Positions 52,915 through 62,218 of a stretch of DNA of 64,000 nucleotides are shown in pieces. The notes under the pieces were generated by a model that was not told the DNA's origin, did not search any database, and was given only the letters and a program-made list of their open reading frames with translations. Source of the DNA: Vibrio sp. 10N.286.49.B1 (GTDB lineage Bacteria > Pseudomonadota > Gammaproteobacteria > Enterobacterales > Vibrionaceae); contig NZ_MCUW01000012.1 in the NCBI RefSeq assembly GCF_002873335.1, positions 186,001 to 250,000 of the forward strand, in the 5' to 3' direction. The position numbers were made by a program, and so were the translations under genes. The number at the start of each line of letters is the position of its first letter. Positions within the stretch are counted from its first letter, which is position 1.

Positions 52915-55761
52915 TTAACCAAAACGTAAAGGCAAAAACTCTGCTCGTATCGAATCACGAAAACCATTAACTGCAAGTTCTGTGATCATTTTTCCCACCA
53001 AAGGTGCAAGGGTAACACCGTTACTCGTCACAACATGAAACAAACCTTTCACCTTTGTATCTTCTCCAACCACAGGCGCTCCATCAATATCGATATTCAT
53101 CGCTGCCCATGTTCTAATAACATTGACATTACCGAGCATCGGCATGACGTGCTCTGCAACCCAAGCATTACCCTTTAAGCTATTAATCATGACCGTGGAG
53201 TGGCTCGATAAAGGATCATATCCCGCCGTCCAGCCCCCTCCAATTAAGATGTTACCTTTATTCGCTTGCTTCAAAGTTAAATGGCGGCCTACATGAGCTA
53301 TCAAGCGAGTAGTCACTTTTTCTACAGGTTCTGTGACAATCATCTGTAAAGGTGCACCAAACACAGGTACGCTACCTCCTGCCATCGATGCTATTTCACC
53401 ACTCCATGCACCAGCAGCATTAATAATTTTACCTGCTTTAAACTTACCTAAAGCACATTTGGCTACAAACCCGTGAGGTACCTCACTGATAGCCTGTACA
53501 GGGCAATTTTCATGAATGATAACGCCTAGATCATCCAGCTGTTTGCGCAATTCCGAAGCCACTTTATGTGGATTTACTTTACCCTCATTGTGACAAAGTG
53601 CTGCTCCGACTAGATTGTTTGAAAGTGCCGGCTCTAAGTTTCGTAATTGAGCGCGATCAATCAATTCTACATCAACACCTAAACGCCTTTCACGAGCCAC
53701 TTTTTTCTCTAACTTTAGTAAACCTAGATCGTTATCCGCGACCATCAGTCCGCCCTGCTGGCTCAACTCAAAATCAGTATTCATTTCTAATTCGAGTGTC
53801 TTCCAATAGTCAATCGCTTCGCACTGTAATGAAAGCGTGTGATCTGCTGGCATTAGAGCTGATGACTCAGAAAAATCAAATGACAGCAACTGTGCGTGTA
53901 AACTTCCCGCATTTCCTCCAGAAGCCTGACCGTTCGTTCGCCCTCCATCAAGCAACGTCACACTCATGCCACTTTTCGCCAGATGGTAGGCAGAAAACAA
54001 TCCAACTAACCCGCCTCCTATTACCACAAAATCACTTTCAGGCTTGTTATCTGCGAGAGTATCGTTACATCTCGAAAGATTCTGTACGAGGGATTTAGGT
54101 GTCGCTCGATAGTGTTTAACCCATTCTGGTTGTTCTTGACTTAAAGACCCCAGCGGAACAGGACGAATAGGCGTTCGCTGAGTCATTGGTTCAACGTCAA
54201 CGCCTTGATCATTTAATAACTGTGTCATACTTGACTGACAGTATCGGCCTTGGCAACGCCCCATCCCAGTACGAGTTAACTGTTTTAACCCTCTTGCAGA
54301 ACTAACGCCGGCTTTCAATGCCATTTTCACATCAACTGCTCGAACTTGTTCGCAACGGCAAATCACTGTCGCATCATCAATATCCAAAGGTGATACCGAA
54401 AAGACAGAGGCTAATGAAGATTGAAATTTTAAAACCCGTTCATAACTCCCCTTATCAGGTTTCGCTATACTTTCCAGAAGATCTAAACCAGCTGCTTCGC
54501 CCTCTAATAACGCTTTTTTGTAACCACCAATATTGCTTGCTTCACCAATAATATAAACATGGGGCAAATTACTTCTGCCATTTTTAGCATTTTCTGTTGG
54601 CTTAGCACCAAGTAATCTGGCTAGATCTCTATTAGGAACTAAACCTCCGCTCATGACTAATGTTTTACATTCTGAACGTTGTTCTTCGCCTTTATCATTT
54701 TTCCAGAACAACATTAGGCCATCCGCTACTGAAATGATCTTAATTGGCCTTATTCCTGTTTGATAGCTGATACCTTTTTTCAACAGGCCTAGTCGAAAAA
54801 TGCCCCCCTGTTTTACTAATGAAATATCGGAAAAAACCATAGATGTCATCGGGCTTAGATTTCTAATACAATTAATTTTCGCCATTTCTAATACTGCTAC
54901 TGTTTCCTCCATCGATTCTGAAACATCGTGCGCAACATTAAGCAACAATGGACCATTACCAATAAACAAATACGGTCCTTTTGGTAAAACACCAAATCGA
55001 CGTTTTAATATTTGTACCCCACCACAGGTCATTACGCCTGGTAAGTCCCAGCCAGGTATTTTTACAGGTAGTTCCCTAGCACCAGTAGCAATAATGACAT
55101 AACGTGCATCCACTCGATAATTATCAGCTTTACGGTTTAACAATAGACGAACACCGCCTTCTGATTTATTTTCAGCATGCCACACCATACAGTTGACCCA
55201 TGTTGTCACCCCAGACTGACAAGTCTTGCGGATCAATTCTCGACCTTGTATATGACGTAAGTCTAAGTTGTTTTCTACCTTCGAAAGTTCAGGCTGCAGT
55301 TGTTTGAAATATTGCCCTCCACTGCTGTCATTTTCATCCACAAGTAGTACCGCCATACCATTACTAGCAACGGTGTTAGCCGCTGCAAGACCTCCTGGTC
55401 CCGCACCGACGATGACAACATCGAAACTTAAATCGGTATAGGTCGAAGTGTTTTCATCAATAGGCTCTCTGACTTTAGGGGCTCGCACCACATCATGCTG
55501 TCTAGATATAGACATCCCTTCTTTTAGCTGAGTTTTACAAGCACGTTGACTTATTGCACCATCAACAGTGACTAAACACTGCTGACATTCGCCCATACCA
55601 CAAAAGACACGATTGCGGCTATTTTTAGCATTTAAAGAACGCCCGGCAACGGTCAAAGCTGAGGCAATGGACTCCCCTTTCACACCATTTAACCACTCAC
55701 CTTCAAACTGAAAACTAATTCGTTCTTCTGGCCAATCGAGGTTACTATCTCTCTGCATCAT
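52915..55761 (-). CDS. Triple-fusion amino-acid dehydrogenase (2Fe-2S + FAD/NAD + BFD + DAO domains)
   Basis: This 948-residue protein joins three usually separate subunits. Residues 1-100 are a 2Fe-2S domain (Cys54, Cys59, Cys62, Cys75; CGMGECQQCLVTVDG). Residues about 113-440 are a FAD/NAD domain (VVIVGAGPGGLAAANTVASN). Residues 465-530 are a BFD-type cluster (Cys468, Cys470, Cys503, Cys508), and residues about 577-948 are a DAO flavoprotein (FVVIGGGLVGLFSAYHLAKS). Domain order and cysteine spacing match the three genes at 17.9-20.8 kb. The reaction should be FAD-dependent oxidation of an amino acid. The start overlaps the M20 gene by four bases (ATGA), after GAGGGT. Confidence 0.88.
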   Translation of the reverse strand: MMQRDSNLDWPEERISFQFEGEWLNGVKGESIASALTVAGRSLNAKNSRNRVFCGMGECQQCLVTVDGAISQRACKTQLKEGMSISRQHDVVRAPKVREPIDENTSTYTDLSFDVVIVGAGPGGLAAANTVASNGMAVLLVDENDSSGGQYFKQLQPELSKVENNLDLRHIQGRELIRKTCQSGVTTWVNCMVWHAENKSEGGVRLLLNRKADNYRVDARYVIIATGARELPVKIPGWDLPGVMTCGGVQILKRRFGVLPKGPYLFIGNGPLLLNVAHDVSESMEETVAVLEMAKINCIRNLSPMTSMVFSDISLVKQGGIFRLGLLKKGISYQTGIRPIKIISVADGLMLFWKNDKGEEQRSECKTLVMSGGLVPNRDLARLLGAKPTENAKNGRSNLPHVYIIGEASNIGGYKKALLEGEAAGLDLLESIAKPDKGSYERVLKFQSSLASVFSVSPLDIDDATVICRCEQVRAVDVKMALKAGVSSARGLKQLTRTGMGRCQGRYCQSSMTQLLNDQGVDVEPMTQRTPIRPVPLGSLSQEQPEWVKHYRATPKSLVQNLSRCNDTLADNKPESDFVVIGGGLVGLFSAYHLAKSGMSVTLLDGGRTNGQASGGNAGSLHAQLLSFDFSESSALMPADHTLSLQCEAIDYWKTLELEMNTDFELSQQGGLMVADNDLGLLKLEKKVARERRLGVDVELIDRAQLRNLEPALSNNLVGAALCHNEGKVNPHKVASELRKQLDDLGVIIHENCPVQAISEVPHGFVAKCALGKFKAGKIINAAGAWSGEIASMAGGSVPVFGAPLQMIVTEPVEKVTTRLIAHVGRHLTLKQANKGNILIGGGWTAGYDPLSSHSTVMINSLKGNAWVAEHVMPMLGNVNVIRTWAAMNIDIDGAPVVGEDTKVKGLFHVVTSNGVTLAPLVGKMITELAVNGFRDSIRAEFLPLRFG

Positions 55762-56900
55762 TTATTACCCTCGATATTCAAATAGCGGTGGATCGCATTT
55801 AAATGAATAGCGGCACTAGCTTCTAGCTCTTGTAAGCTGATCTTCTCGTTATCTGCATGTCCTTCTGCCCCATCCCCTGAACCAAAAGTTATGATTTCAA
55901 GGTTATCAGAAGAAAAATAGCGACCATCAAATGCACCCACCGCATCAATATACTGTGGCGCTTTGCCTGTAATCTTCTCTATCGCACAACCTAAACTTTC
56001 GTTCAGTTTGCCCTCCGACTTACTTTCATAAGGCTCCGTTCCGAGTAAAGTAAGTAATTCCCAGCTATCATCTGGTTCACCAAGCGAGCTTATAAACTGT
56101 TCTAGTTCCGTAAAAGCCTGATCTACACTAATACCCCAAGGGAAGCGCCTATCGATTTCTATTTCACAATAGGCAGGTACGACATTGGTATTCTCGCCAC
56201 CATGAAGCTTTGAAACATTCATCGTTGAGGCAAGGCCATCGCGATCTTGCTGACTTAGTGTAGGCAAATACTGAGCCTCGACTTTCGAAAGTATCCGAAC
56301 CATTCGCAATACCGCACTATCGCCAATCTCAGGCTTACCTGCATGAGCTGACTTTCCAAAAACTCGTAACTTCATCCACATAATACCGCGCTCACGGCAA
56401 ATCAATTGGTTATTGCTAGGTGCTGCGACAAGTAAACTGTCTACTGGCCCTAAAACTTCACCTCTGAGACTTGCGAGACCGTCTTGACCTAGCTTTTCTT
56501 CATCACACACAAATGTAAAAGTCACTTTTCCAGTAAAATTCACGTCCTGCGCCAGTTTGCTGGCTAACGCCATATGTAAGGCTGTAAGAGCTTTACAGTT
56601 AGAAATGCCAAGGCCATAAAGATTGTCGCCTTCTTGAGTAACAGTGAAGGGAGCGCTCTCCCAACCATCTCCTGGGGCAATAGTATCTACGTGGCTATTC
56701 AATACTAAGTGAGGACGGCCTTCACCCAGTGTCGCACAAACGTTGTACTTATCTGGAGCATGATTATGTAATGTCACCTGCAATGGAAATCGAGTTAATT
56801 CTTTCTCAATATACTCACAAATTTCTTTGCAAGAATTGGTTGGGTAAACACTATTTATGGAGACCAATTTATCCATATATTGTTTTATCTGTTCCATCAT
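55758..56900 (-). CDS. M20-family amidohydrolase/deacylase (ArgE/DapE type)
   Basis: The 380-residue metallopeptidase-fold enzyme has metal motifs LVLNSHVDTIAPGDGWESAP and FTFVCDEEKLGQDG, a dimer domain near RERGIMWMKLRVFGKSAHAG, and a late histidine in GDGAEGHADNEKISLQ. It should hydrolyse an N-acyl or N-carbamoyl amino acid. Coming after a dihydropyrimidinase-type ring opener and before an amino-acid dehydrogenase, it probably frees the amino acid. The ATG at 56900 follows AGAGGA; the frame extends 32 codons upstream into the previous gene without a ribosome site. Confidence 0.83.
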   Translation of the reverse strand: MMEQIKQYMDKLVSINSVYPTNSCKEICEYIEKELTRFPLQVTLHNHAPDKYNVCATLGEGRPHLVLNSHVDTIAPGDGWESAPFTVTQEGDNLYGLGISNCKALTALHMALASKLAQDVNFTGKVTFTFVCDEEKLGQDGLASLRGEVLGPVDSLLVAAPSNNQLICRERGIMWMKLRVFGKSAHAGKPEIGDSAVLRMVRILSKVEAQYLPTLSQQDRDGLASTMNVSKLHGGENTNVVPAYCEIEIDRRFPWGISVDQAFTELEQFISSLGEPDDSWELLTLLGTEPYESKSEGKLNESLGCAIEKITGKAPQYIDAVGAFDGRYFSSDNLEIITFGSGDGAEGHADNEKISLQELEASAAIHLNAIHRYLNIEGNK

Positions 56901-56913
56901 AACTTGGTCCTCT

Positions 56914-58320
56914 CTAAACAAACTCTCTTGTGTCCGGCTTACCAGAAAACACAAATTGCCCTTGACCTTTTTCAGCCGTTGGTTTCCCGTCATCAAAGAC
57001 GACAGCCCCTCGAGAAATTACAATTCTAGGCTTTCTTGTAAGTGACATCCCTTCGTACGGGGTATAGTCCACATTGTGATGCAATTGGCTATTGCTAATT
57101 GTTTCTTGAACCGAGTCACTCCATATAACAAGATCTGCATCAGAACCAATTGCAATCGTTCCTTTTTGGGGATAAAGACCATAGAGCCGCGCGGGAGCCG
57201 TTGCGGTCAGTTGTACAAAACGATGAATAGATAATTTTCCCGTATCTACACCATGGCTCATCAGCAGTGGTAAGCGAGTCTCAATACCTGGAATACCATT
57301 AGGTACGTTATGGAAGCAACTGCCATGGTTAACGACTTTCTTACCTTTATCTCCCTCAATATCAAAAGGGCAATGATCAGACGAAAACACCTGAAAAGAA
57401 CCATCTTTGAGTCCCTGCCAGATAGCATCCTGATCATATTTAGAACGTGGGGGGGGTGAACAAATATACTTAATTCCATCTTCACCACCGAGATCGTCTT
57501 GTGTCAAAAATAAGTATTGTGGGCAGGTTTCAGCAAAAATATTCACACCTCGGCGCCTCGCTCTCTGAATTTCAGATAACGACTGTTGATTAGAAACATG
57601 CACAATCAAAATCGGCACATTTACTAACTCAGACAATGCAATCGCACGAAAAGTAGCTTCTCGCTCACCTATCCGCGAATGAGCGATTGCATGATATTCA
57701 GAGCCTTTTTTTTCTTCTTGCAGTAATCGCTCTGTCAACCAACTAATACATCCATCGTTTTCCGCATGTACCATAATTAAGTTATTATTTTCTTTAGCCG
57801 CACTAAGCACATCCAATATTTGTCGGTCATCCAACTTCAAATTGTCATACGTCATGTAAATTTTAAAGTGCGAGTAACCCATTTTAGTCAGTTCTGGTAC
57901 TTCTTCAGACAGTATTTTTTTATTCGGGCTCGTCATAATTACGTGGACAGCGTAATCAATACGCGCTTTATTTTCTGCGAAACCACGATAACGAGAAACC
58001 GTATCAAAGAGCGATTCATCACCTTGCTGCAGAGCAAACGGGATAACTGTCGTTGTACCACCACAAAGCGCTGATAACGTGCCAGTATCAAAATCATCTG
58101 CCATCACAGCGCCATCATCACAAGGTTGATCCATATGGCAATGTGCATCCACACCACCCGGTAAAACATAACGAAATTTAGCGTCGATAACTCGATTCGC
58201 TTGAATATTGTCTGTGCCAAGGTAGGCTATTTTTCCATCTCGAATTCCAATATTAGCTATATACTGATCCGAAGCAGTCACTACGGTAGCGTTAGCCAGC
58301 ACCAAATCAAATTCCATCAT
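56914..58320 (-). CDS. Dihydropyrimidinase/hydantoinase-family cyclic amidohydrolase
   Basis: The 468-residue enzyme shows the binuclear-metal set: His60 and His62 (GGVDAHCHMDQP), the carboxylated lysine Lys153 (HFKIYMTYDN), His185 (MVHAEND), His241 (IVHVSNQQS) and Asp315 (FSSDHCPFD). Such enzymes open cyclic amides such as dihydropyrimidines, hydantoins or related rings. The natural substrate is unknown; the paired M20 enzyme suggests an N-carbamoyl or N-acyl amino acid product. AAGGAG lies before the ATG at 58320, and the DHDPS-family gene ends nine bases upstream. Confidence 0.87.
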   Translation of the reverse strand: MMEFDLVLANATVVTASDQYIANIGIRDGKIAYLGTDNIQANRVIDAKFRYVLPGGVDAHCHMDQPCDDGAVMADDFDTGTLSALCGGTTTVIPFALQQGDESLFDTVSRYRGFAENKARIDYAVHVIMTSPNKKILSEEVPELTKMGYSHFKIYMTYDNLKLDDRQILDVLSAAKENNNLIMVHAENDGCISWLTERLLQEEKKGSEYHAIAHSRIGEREATFRAIALSELVNVPILIVHVSNQQSLSEIQRARRRGVNIFAETCPQYLFLTQDDLGGEDGIKYICSPPPRSKYDQDAIWQGLKDGSFQVFSSDHCPFDIEGDKGKKVVNHGSCFHNVPNGIPGIETRLPLLMSHGVDTGKLSIHRFVQLTATAPARLYGLYPQKGTIAIGSDADLVIWSDSVQETISNSQLHHNVDYTPYEGMSLTRKPRIVISRGAVVFDDGKPTAEKGQGQFVFSGKPDTREFV

Positions 58321-58328
58321 GATGCTCC

Positions 58329-59216
58329 TTATCTAATACTATCTGCCAAACCGAACTCCTGAACCATTTCTTCTGCTAGTGCAGCTAATTCAGGTGCCAT
58401 CGGCAAACGCGGCGCGCGAGGGATACCGCAGTCACAACCCATAAGTGACAGTAAATGCTTACTGCCGGAAACATAGTTATGGCCTCCTACAAATCGAATT
58501 AATGGCAAGTACTTAAGATAGATTTCGCGTGCGGACAGATAATCTTGGTTTTGATCTATCATTTCGAACATTTTAGCTGTCGGGCCAGGTAAAAAATTTG
58601 AAGCTACGGATACCCAACCTACAGCCCCTTCAAGGAAGGATTCATAGCCCATAATTCCGCCAAATACGGACATTCGGTCACCACATAACTCTATGATATC
58701 TCGAATGCGAGTCACATCCATCGTTGACTCTTTGATGTAACTTACGGAATCTATTTCCGAAAGGCGAGCGACGATGTCAGGAGTAAGATCCACATTTGCC
58801 GTAGCTGGATTGTTGTAAATCATGATAGGCAAGCTACTAGCATCAGATATAGTTTTATAGTGTTGGTATAACTCGTCGGCCGTCGGACTTGAATAATAAG
58901 GGGGAATGATCATTGCACCATCAGCTCCCATGTCTTCCGCCTGCTTAATCAAGCGCACTGCCTCACGGGTATCTTCAGCCCCAGTACCCGCAAGAACTGG
59001 CACTCGACCTGCGACAGTATTGACTACCGTATCAAGCACGATTAAACGCTCTTCATCTGTCATACTTAAAAATTCACCTGTACTACCCAATGGAATCAAT
59101 CCATGAATACCTTGCTGAACTTGCCATTGTGTATGTTGCTTTAAAGCGTCAACATTTACCGATTTTAAATCATCCGAAAACGGTGTCACCGTAACGGAAA
59201 AAGTCCCTTTAAACAT
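58329..59216 (-). CDS. DHDPS/NAL-family lyase or deaminase
   Basis: The 295-residue barrel enzyme has the family motifs GLIPLGSTGEFLSMTDEER, the tyrosine Tyr134 in MIYNNPATA and the Schiff-base lysine Lys162 in SYIKESTMDVTR. Members include dihydrodipicolinate synthase, N-acetylneuraminate lyase, and the pyrroline-4-hydroxy-2-carboxylate deaminase of hydroxyproline breakdown. With an amino-acid dehydrogenase of the D-hydroxyproline type in the same operon, a deaminase or aldolase step on the oxidised amino acid is plausible. It starts six bases after the TRAP large permease gene. Confidence 0.85.
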   Translation of the reverse strand: MFKGTFSVTVTPFSDDLKSVNVDALKQHTQWQVQQGIHGLIPLGSTGEFLSMTDEERLIVLDTVVNTVAGRVPVLAGTGAEDTREAVRLIKQAEDMGADGAMIIPPYYSSPTADELYQHYKTISDASSLPIMIYNNPATANVDLTPDIVARLSEIDSVSYIKESTMDVTRIRDIIELCGDRMSVFGGIMGYESFLEGAVGWVSVASNFLPGPTAKMFEMIDQNQDYLSAREIYLKYLPLIRFVGGHNYVSGSKHLLSLMGCDCGIPRAPRLPMAPELAALAEEMVQEFGLADSIR

Positions 59217-59222
59217 AATATG

Positions 59223-60503
59223 TTATCCCATAATTGCATTTGGTAAATAAGTGGAAATAAGTGGAAAGTATGTAATTACTTGTAGAGCAAGTAACATTCC
59301 CAATAATGGTATGCGGGTTTCCTTTGCGACAATCATTGGATTGCGCTGTGAGATACTTGAGGCCACAAATAAAGTAATGCCATACGGAGGCGTCACCATT
59401 CCGACCGCCAAATTAACAACCACAATAATATTAAAATGTACAGGGTCGATACCGTAACTTTGAGCCATTGGCATCAATATAGGCACTAAAATCAAAATGG
59501 CCGATATACTCTCCATAAACATTCCAATGACCAACAATAAAATGTTTACCGCTAATAGAAATGTAATTGGAGACGAAGTAACTGAATCAATCGCACTTTT
59601 GATTACTGCCGGAATATTCTGACTCGAGATAATCCAAGAAAAGATTGAAGCTGTAGCTATAATAATCATGACAACAGCAGAGATTTTTGTCGCTTTTGCT
59701 ATCAGTGCAGGCAACCCCGACCAGGTCAATTCTTTATAGACCAATAACCCCACTATAAAACCGACAACAACAGCTATAGCTGCCGCTTCAGTTGGTGTAA
59801 AGACACCAGATACGATACCGCCTACAATAATCACTGGCATTAGGAATGCTGGAATAGCACGAACAAAATCAAACGCCAATTTACGTAAACTAAAAGTGAC
59901 TTCTGCTTGGTAACGTCCAGGATCATTCTTAACATGAATTCGACAAGCGAACAGCAGAACTAGGACCATCAAAAAACCAGGGAAAATTCCTGCAAGAAAC
60001 ATTGCACCAACCGATGTTCCCGTCAAAGTTGCAATAACTATCATCATGATACTAGGTGGCAAAATAGGCCCTAAGGTACCGGCACAAGCCATGATCCCTG
60101 CGGAAAAATCAATGTTATAGTTACGGTTTCGCATTTCGGGCAACATAATTGACGAAATCGCAGCCGTATCAGCAGAACCCGAACCAGAAATTGCAGCTAA
60201 CCCCGTACCAGTTAACGTTGAGACATACAGTAAACTGCCTGATATCCAACCTATTAACGAAGTAAAAAACTGAATAATACGCTCTGCAATCCCTCCTTTT
60301 TCCATCAACAATCCAGAAAGGACAAAGAACGGAATAGCCATAATGGTAAAGCTATCGAGACCAGAAAAAATACGATGACTCAGTACTACTGCTGGTATGT
60401 CATGAGTTAATATATAGAAGGTAGACGTAATCCCCATTGTGAAGAAGACAGGAACACCGAACACAAGCAAAATGGCAAATAATAATAATGCTAAAGTTAA
60501 CAT
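59223..60503 (-). CDS. TRAP transporter large permease (DctM-like)
   Basis: The 426-residue membrane protein has about 12 spans and the DctM signatures: GVPVFFTMGITSTFYILTHD, PFFVLSGLLMEKGGIAERII, GSGSADTAAISSIMLPEM, ACAGTLGPILPPSIMMIVIA and NLAVGMVTPPYGITLFVASS. It is the main channel of a TRAP transporter and works with the binding protein and DctQ-like subunit encoded upstream. Sodium usually drives uptake of a carboxylate. Confidence 0.92.
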   Translation of the reverse strand: MLTLALLLFAILLVFGVPVFFTMGITSTFYILTHDIPAVVLSHRIFSGLDSFTIMAIPFFVLSGLLMEKGGIAERIIQFFTSLIGWISGSLLYVSTLTGTGLAAISGSGSADTAAISSIMLPEMRNRNYNIDFSAGIMACAGTLGPILPPSIMMIVIATLTGTSVGAMFLAGIFPGFLMVLVLLFACRIHVKNDPGRYQAEVTFSLRKLAFDFVRAIPAFLMPVIIVGGIVSGVFTPTEAAAIAVVVGFIVGLLVYKELTWSGLPALIAKATKISAVVMIIIATASIFSWIISSQNIPAVIKSAIDSVTSSPITFLLAVNILLLVIGMFMESISAILILVPILMPMAQSYGIDPVHFNIIVVVNLAVGMVTPPYGITLFVASSISQRNPMIVAKETRIPLLGMLLALQVITYFPLISTYLPNAIMG

Positions 60504-60532
60504 AATAGCCCTCTCTATTTTACTTAGTTTTA

Positions 60533-61015
60533 TTAAACCGTCTTAAACGATGTAATATTAGCTTTTTGTATAAATGAACTTATCAACTCGAGAATTATAT
60601 AAGAAAGGCCTACAGGCATGACCATATATACATATTTCATAGATACCCCTAGTGCTGGAGACGTCTGTATAGAACCAATAACCAGCAACTGTTGTGTTCC
60701 CCATAACGTAATTAATAGAAAAGCCAAACAAAGAGATAATACAATATAAGAAATAATAACCTGAGACCTACAGGACAATTTAGCTATTAATACATCTACA
60801 CCTGCATGCATTTTGTCTTTTACAGCGATACCTGCTCCCAAAATCACTAACCACACTTGAGAGAACGTTGCTAACTCCGTTGTCCATGCAATAGAATAGT
60901 TGAATATATATCGCCCACCGACTTGAATTATCACCGAAGTAACCATAATAAAAAATAGAATCATGGTCGTTTTCTCTATTATAAAGCGGATTGTATTTAG
61001 TAATTTCAGAAGCAT
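60533..61015 (-). CDS. TRAP transporter small permease (DctQ-like)
   Basis: The 160-residue protein has four membrane helices and the DctQ pattern SIAWTTELATFSQVWLVILG, followed by GIAVKDKMHAGVDVLIAKLS. It lies between the genes for the binding protein (11-base gap) and the large permease (29-base gap) and completes the TRAP set. Confidence 0.9.
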   Translation of the reverse strand: MLLKLLNTIRFIIEKTTMILFFIMVTSVIIQVGGRYIFNYSIAWTTELATFSQVWLVILGAGIAVKDKMHAGVDVLIAKLSCRSQVIISYIVLSLCLAFLLITLWGTQQLLVIGSIQTSPALGVSMKYVYMVMPVGLSYIILELISSFIQKANITSFKTV

Positions 61016-61026
61016 AGGTTTATCTC

Positions 61027-61992
61027 CTAATTCAAAATAAGCGAAAGAACTTCTTTTTGTGCATCAGAAGTAACAAATTCATCATATACGCTAATCGATG
61101 CTTCTCGGAATGGAGCTGCATCGGGGTATGTCACAGTAACGCCAGCGGCCTTGATGTTTGTCAGCAAACTTTCATCCATATCAGAGTAAGCTTTACGTTC
61201 GATACTGGCTGATTCTGCTGCAGCTTCCATAATTGCTTTCTGATGCTCTGGTGATAATGAAGCAAATTTTTGTTTACTCATTATTAAATCGGCAACTAAT
61301 GTCGTCCATGAGACCTGTGCCCAATATGGGGCTACCTCATAGAAGTTTTTTGCATAATAATTAGTATTCGCCGCTTCAGCACCATCAACAACGCCTGCCT
61401 CTAGCGCGCCATATAGTTCAGCATAAGCTAATGGGGATGCATTCGCGCCGAACTCATTAAAAGAACTAATATGAGCAGGAATTGGCATCGTACGGATTTT
61501 CAAACCTGACAAATCATCAATAGAATTTATTGGCTTGTCCGTCGTCATAATATGACGAATGCCTGCTTCGTAAAACGCCAACTTAACGAAACCATTTTTC
61601 TCCATGCTCTCTGTCAGTTTTGCTCCCGCTTCACCATCCATCGCAGTGTAAAGGTGATTCCGATCCTTAAACAAAAATGGTAAATCCAATACTGCCAACT
61701 CTGGAACAAAATTAGTTAATACTCCGTTGGTTGGAACTGTTATATCTAGCGTCCCAAAACTAATCCCTTCAATCATTTCCTTCTCAGTGCCTAGTTGGTT
61801 ATTGGGATAAATTTCCACCTCAATCTCACCATTGGTTTTTTCTTTAACCGCCTCAGCAAACGCTAACAAACCTATATGATAAGGTTCCGATTCAGAAGCG
61901 GAATGACCCGCTTTTAATGTAATTGCGCTGTAGGCATTGCTTATTGAAAAAGTAGAAACAATAGCAGCCAAAATCATATTTTTAATTTTCAT
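61027..61992 (-). CDS. TRAP transporter periplasmic binding protein (DctP-like)
   Basis: The 321-residue protein has a signal peptide (MKIKNMILAAIVSTFSISNA) and the DctP family wording LKAGHSASESEPYHIGLLAF, with the carboxylate-binding arginine region in LSGLKIRTMPIPAHISSFNE and EAGVVDGAEAANTNYY. TRAP binding proteins mostly hold organic acids through an arginine, so the cargo is likely a carboxylated cyclic amide or amino-acid derivative. It is the first gene of the operon, 24 bases from the edge of the GntR palindrome. Confidence 0.9.
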   Translation of the reverse strand: MKIKNMILAAIVSTFSISNAYSAITLKAGHSASESEPYHIGLLAFAEAVKEKTNGEIEVEIYPNNQLGTEKEMIEGISFGTLDITVPTNGVLTNFVPELAVLDLPFLFKDRNHLYTAMDGEAGAKLTESMEKNGFVKLAFYEAGIRHIMTTDKPINSIDDLSGLKIRTMPIPAHISSFNEFGANASPLAYAELYGALEAGVVDGAEAANTNYYAKNFYEVAPYWAQVSWTTLVADLIMSKQKFASLSPEHQKAIMEAAAESASIERKAYSDMDESLLTNIKAAGVTVTYPDAAPFREASISVYDEFVTSDAQKEVLSLILN

Positions 61993-62015
61993 AAATCATC
62001 CTTGTTTATTTTGGG

Positions 62016-62039
62016 ATACCAAGTGGATCCAATTGGTAT
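62016..62039. promoter_or_regulatory. 24-base palindromic GntR operator
   Basis: The segment ATACCAAGTGGATCCAATTG plus GTAT is symmetric at 22 of 24 positions; only one base pair of the dyad (G against A) is broken. The core TGGATCCA and the outer ATACCAA/TTGGTAT share the centre 62027.5. It lies over the predicted start of the RpoN transcript, the place for a repressor. Confidence 0.8.
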
Positions 62040-62041
62040 AA

Positions 62042-62058
62042 AGCAATATGCGTACCAA
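62042..62058 (-). promoter_or_regulatory. RpoN promoter of the TRAP/dihydropyrimidinase operon
   Basis: On the minus strand TTGGTACGCATATTGCT matches TTGGYAC-N5-TTGCW. GG is at 62056-62055 and GC at 62044-62043, ten bases apart. The start is predicted near 62031, inside the operator palindrome, giving a leader of about 40 bases. Confidence 0.72.
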
Positions 62059-62218
62059 CTACAATGTCCCCAAATTATTGACATTCTTTTCAGTAAAAGT
62101 AGGTAAGTTGCACCGTTCTAATGCGAAATGTTAATCTTTAGTGCAAATATTGGTTGAATAGCTACTGACTTGATAGACGCCTTTTAGTTAGACAAAATAA
62201 CTAACCAAGAGGTACTTA

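Noticed and set aside
62016..62039. 24-base palindrome as a terminator
   Set aside because: It has no loop and no T-run and sits directly upstream of the first gene of the operon over the predicted start site, so an operator fits better.
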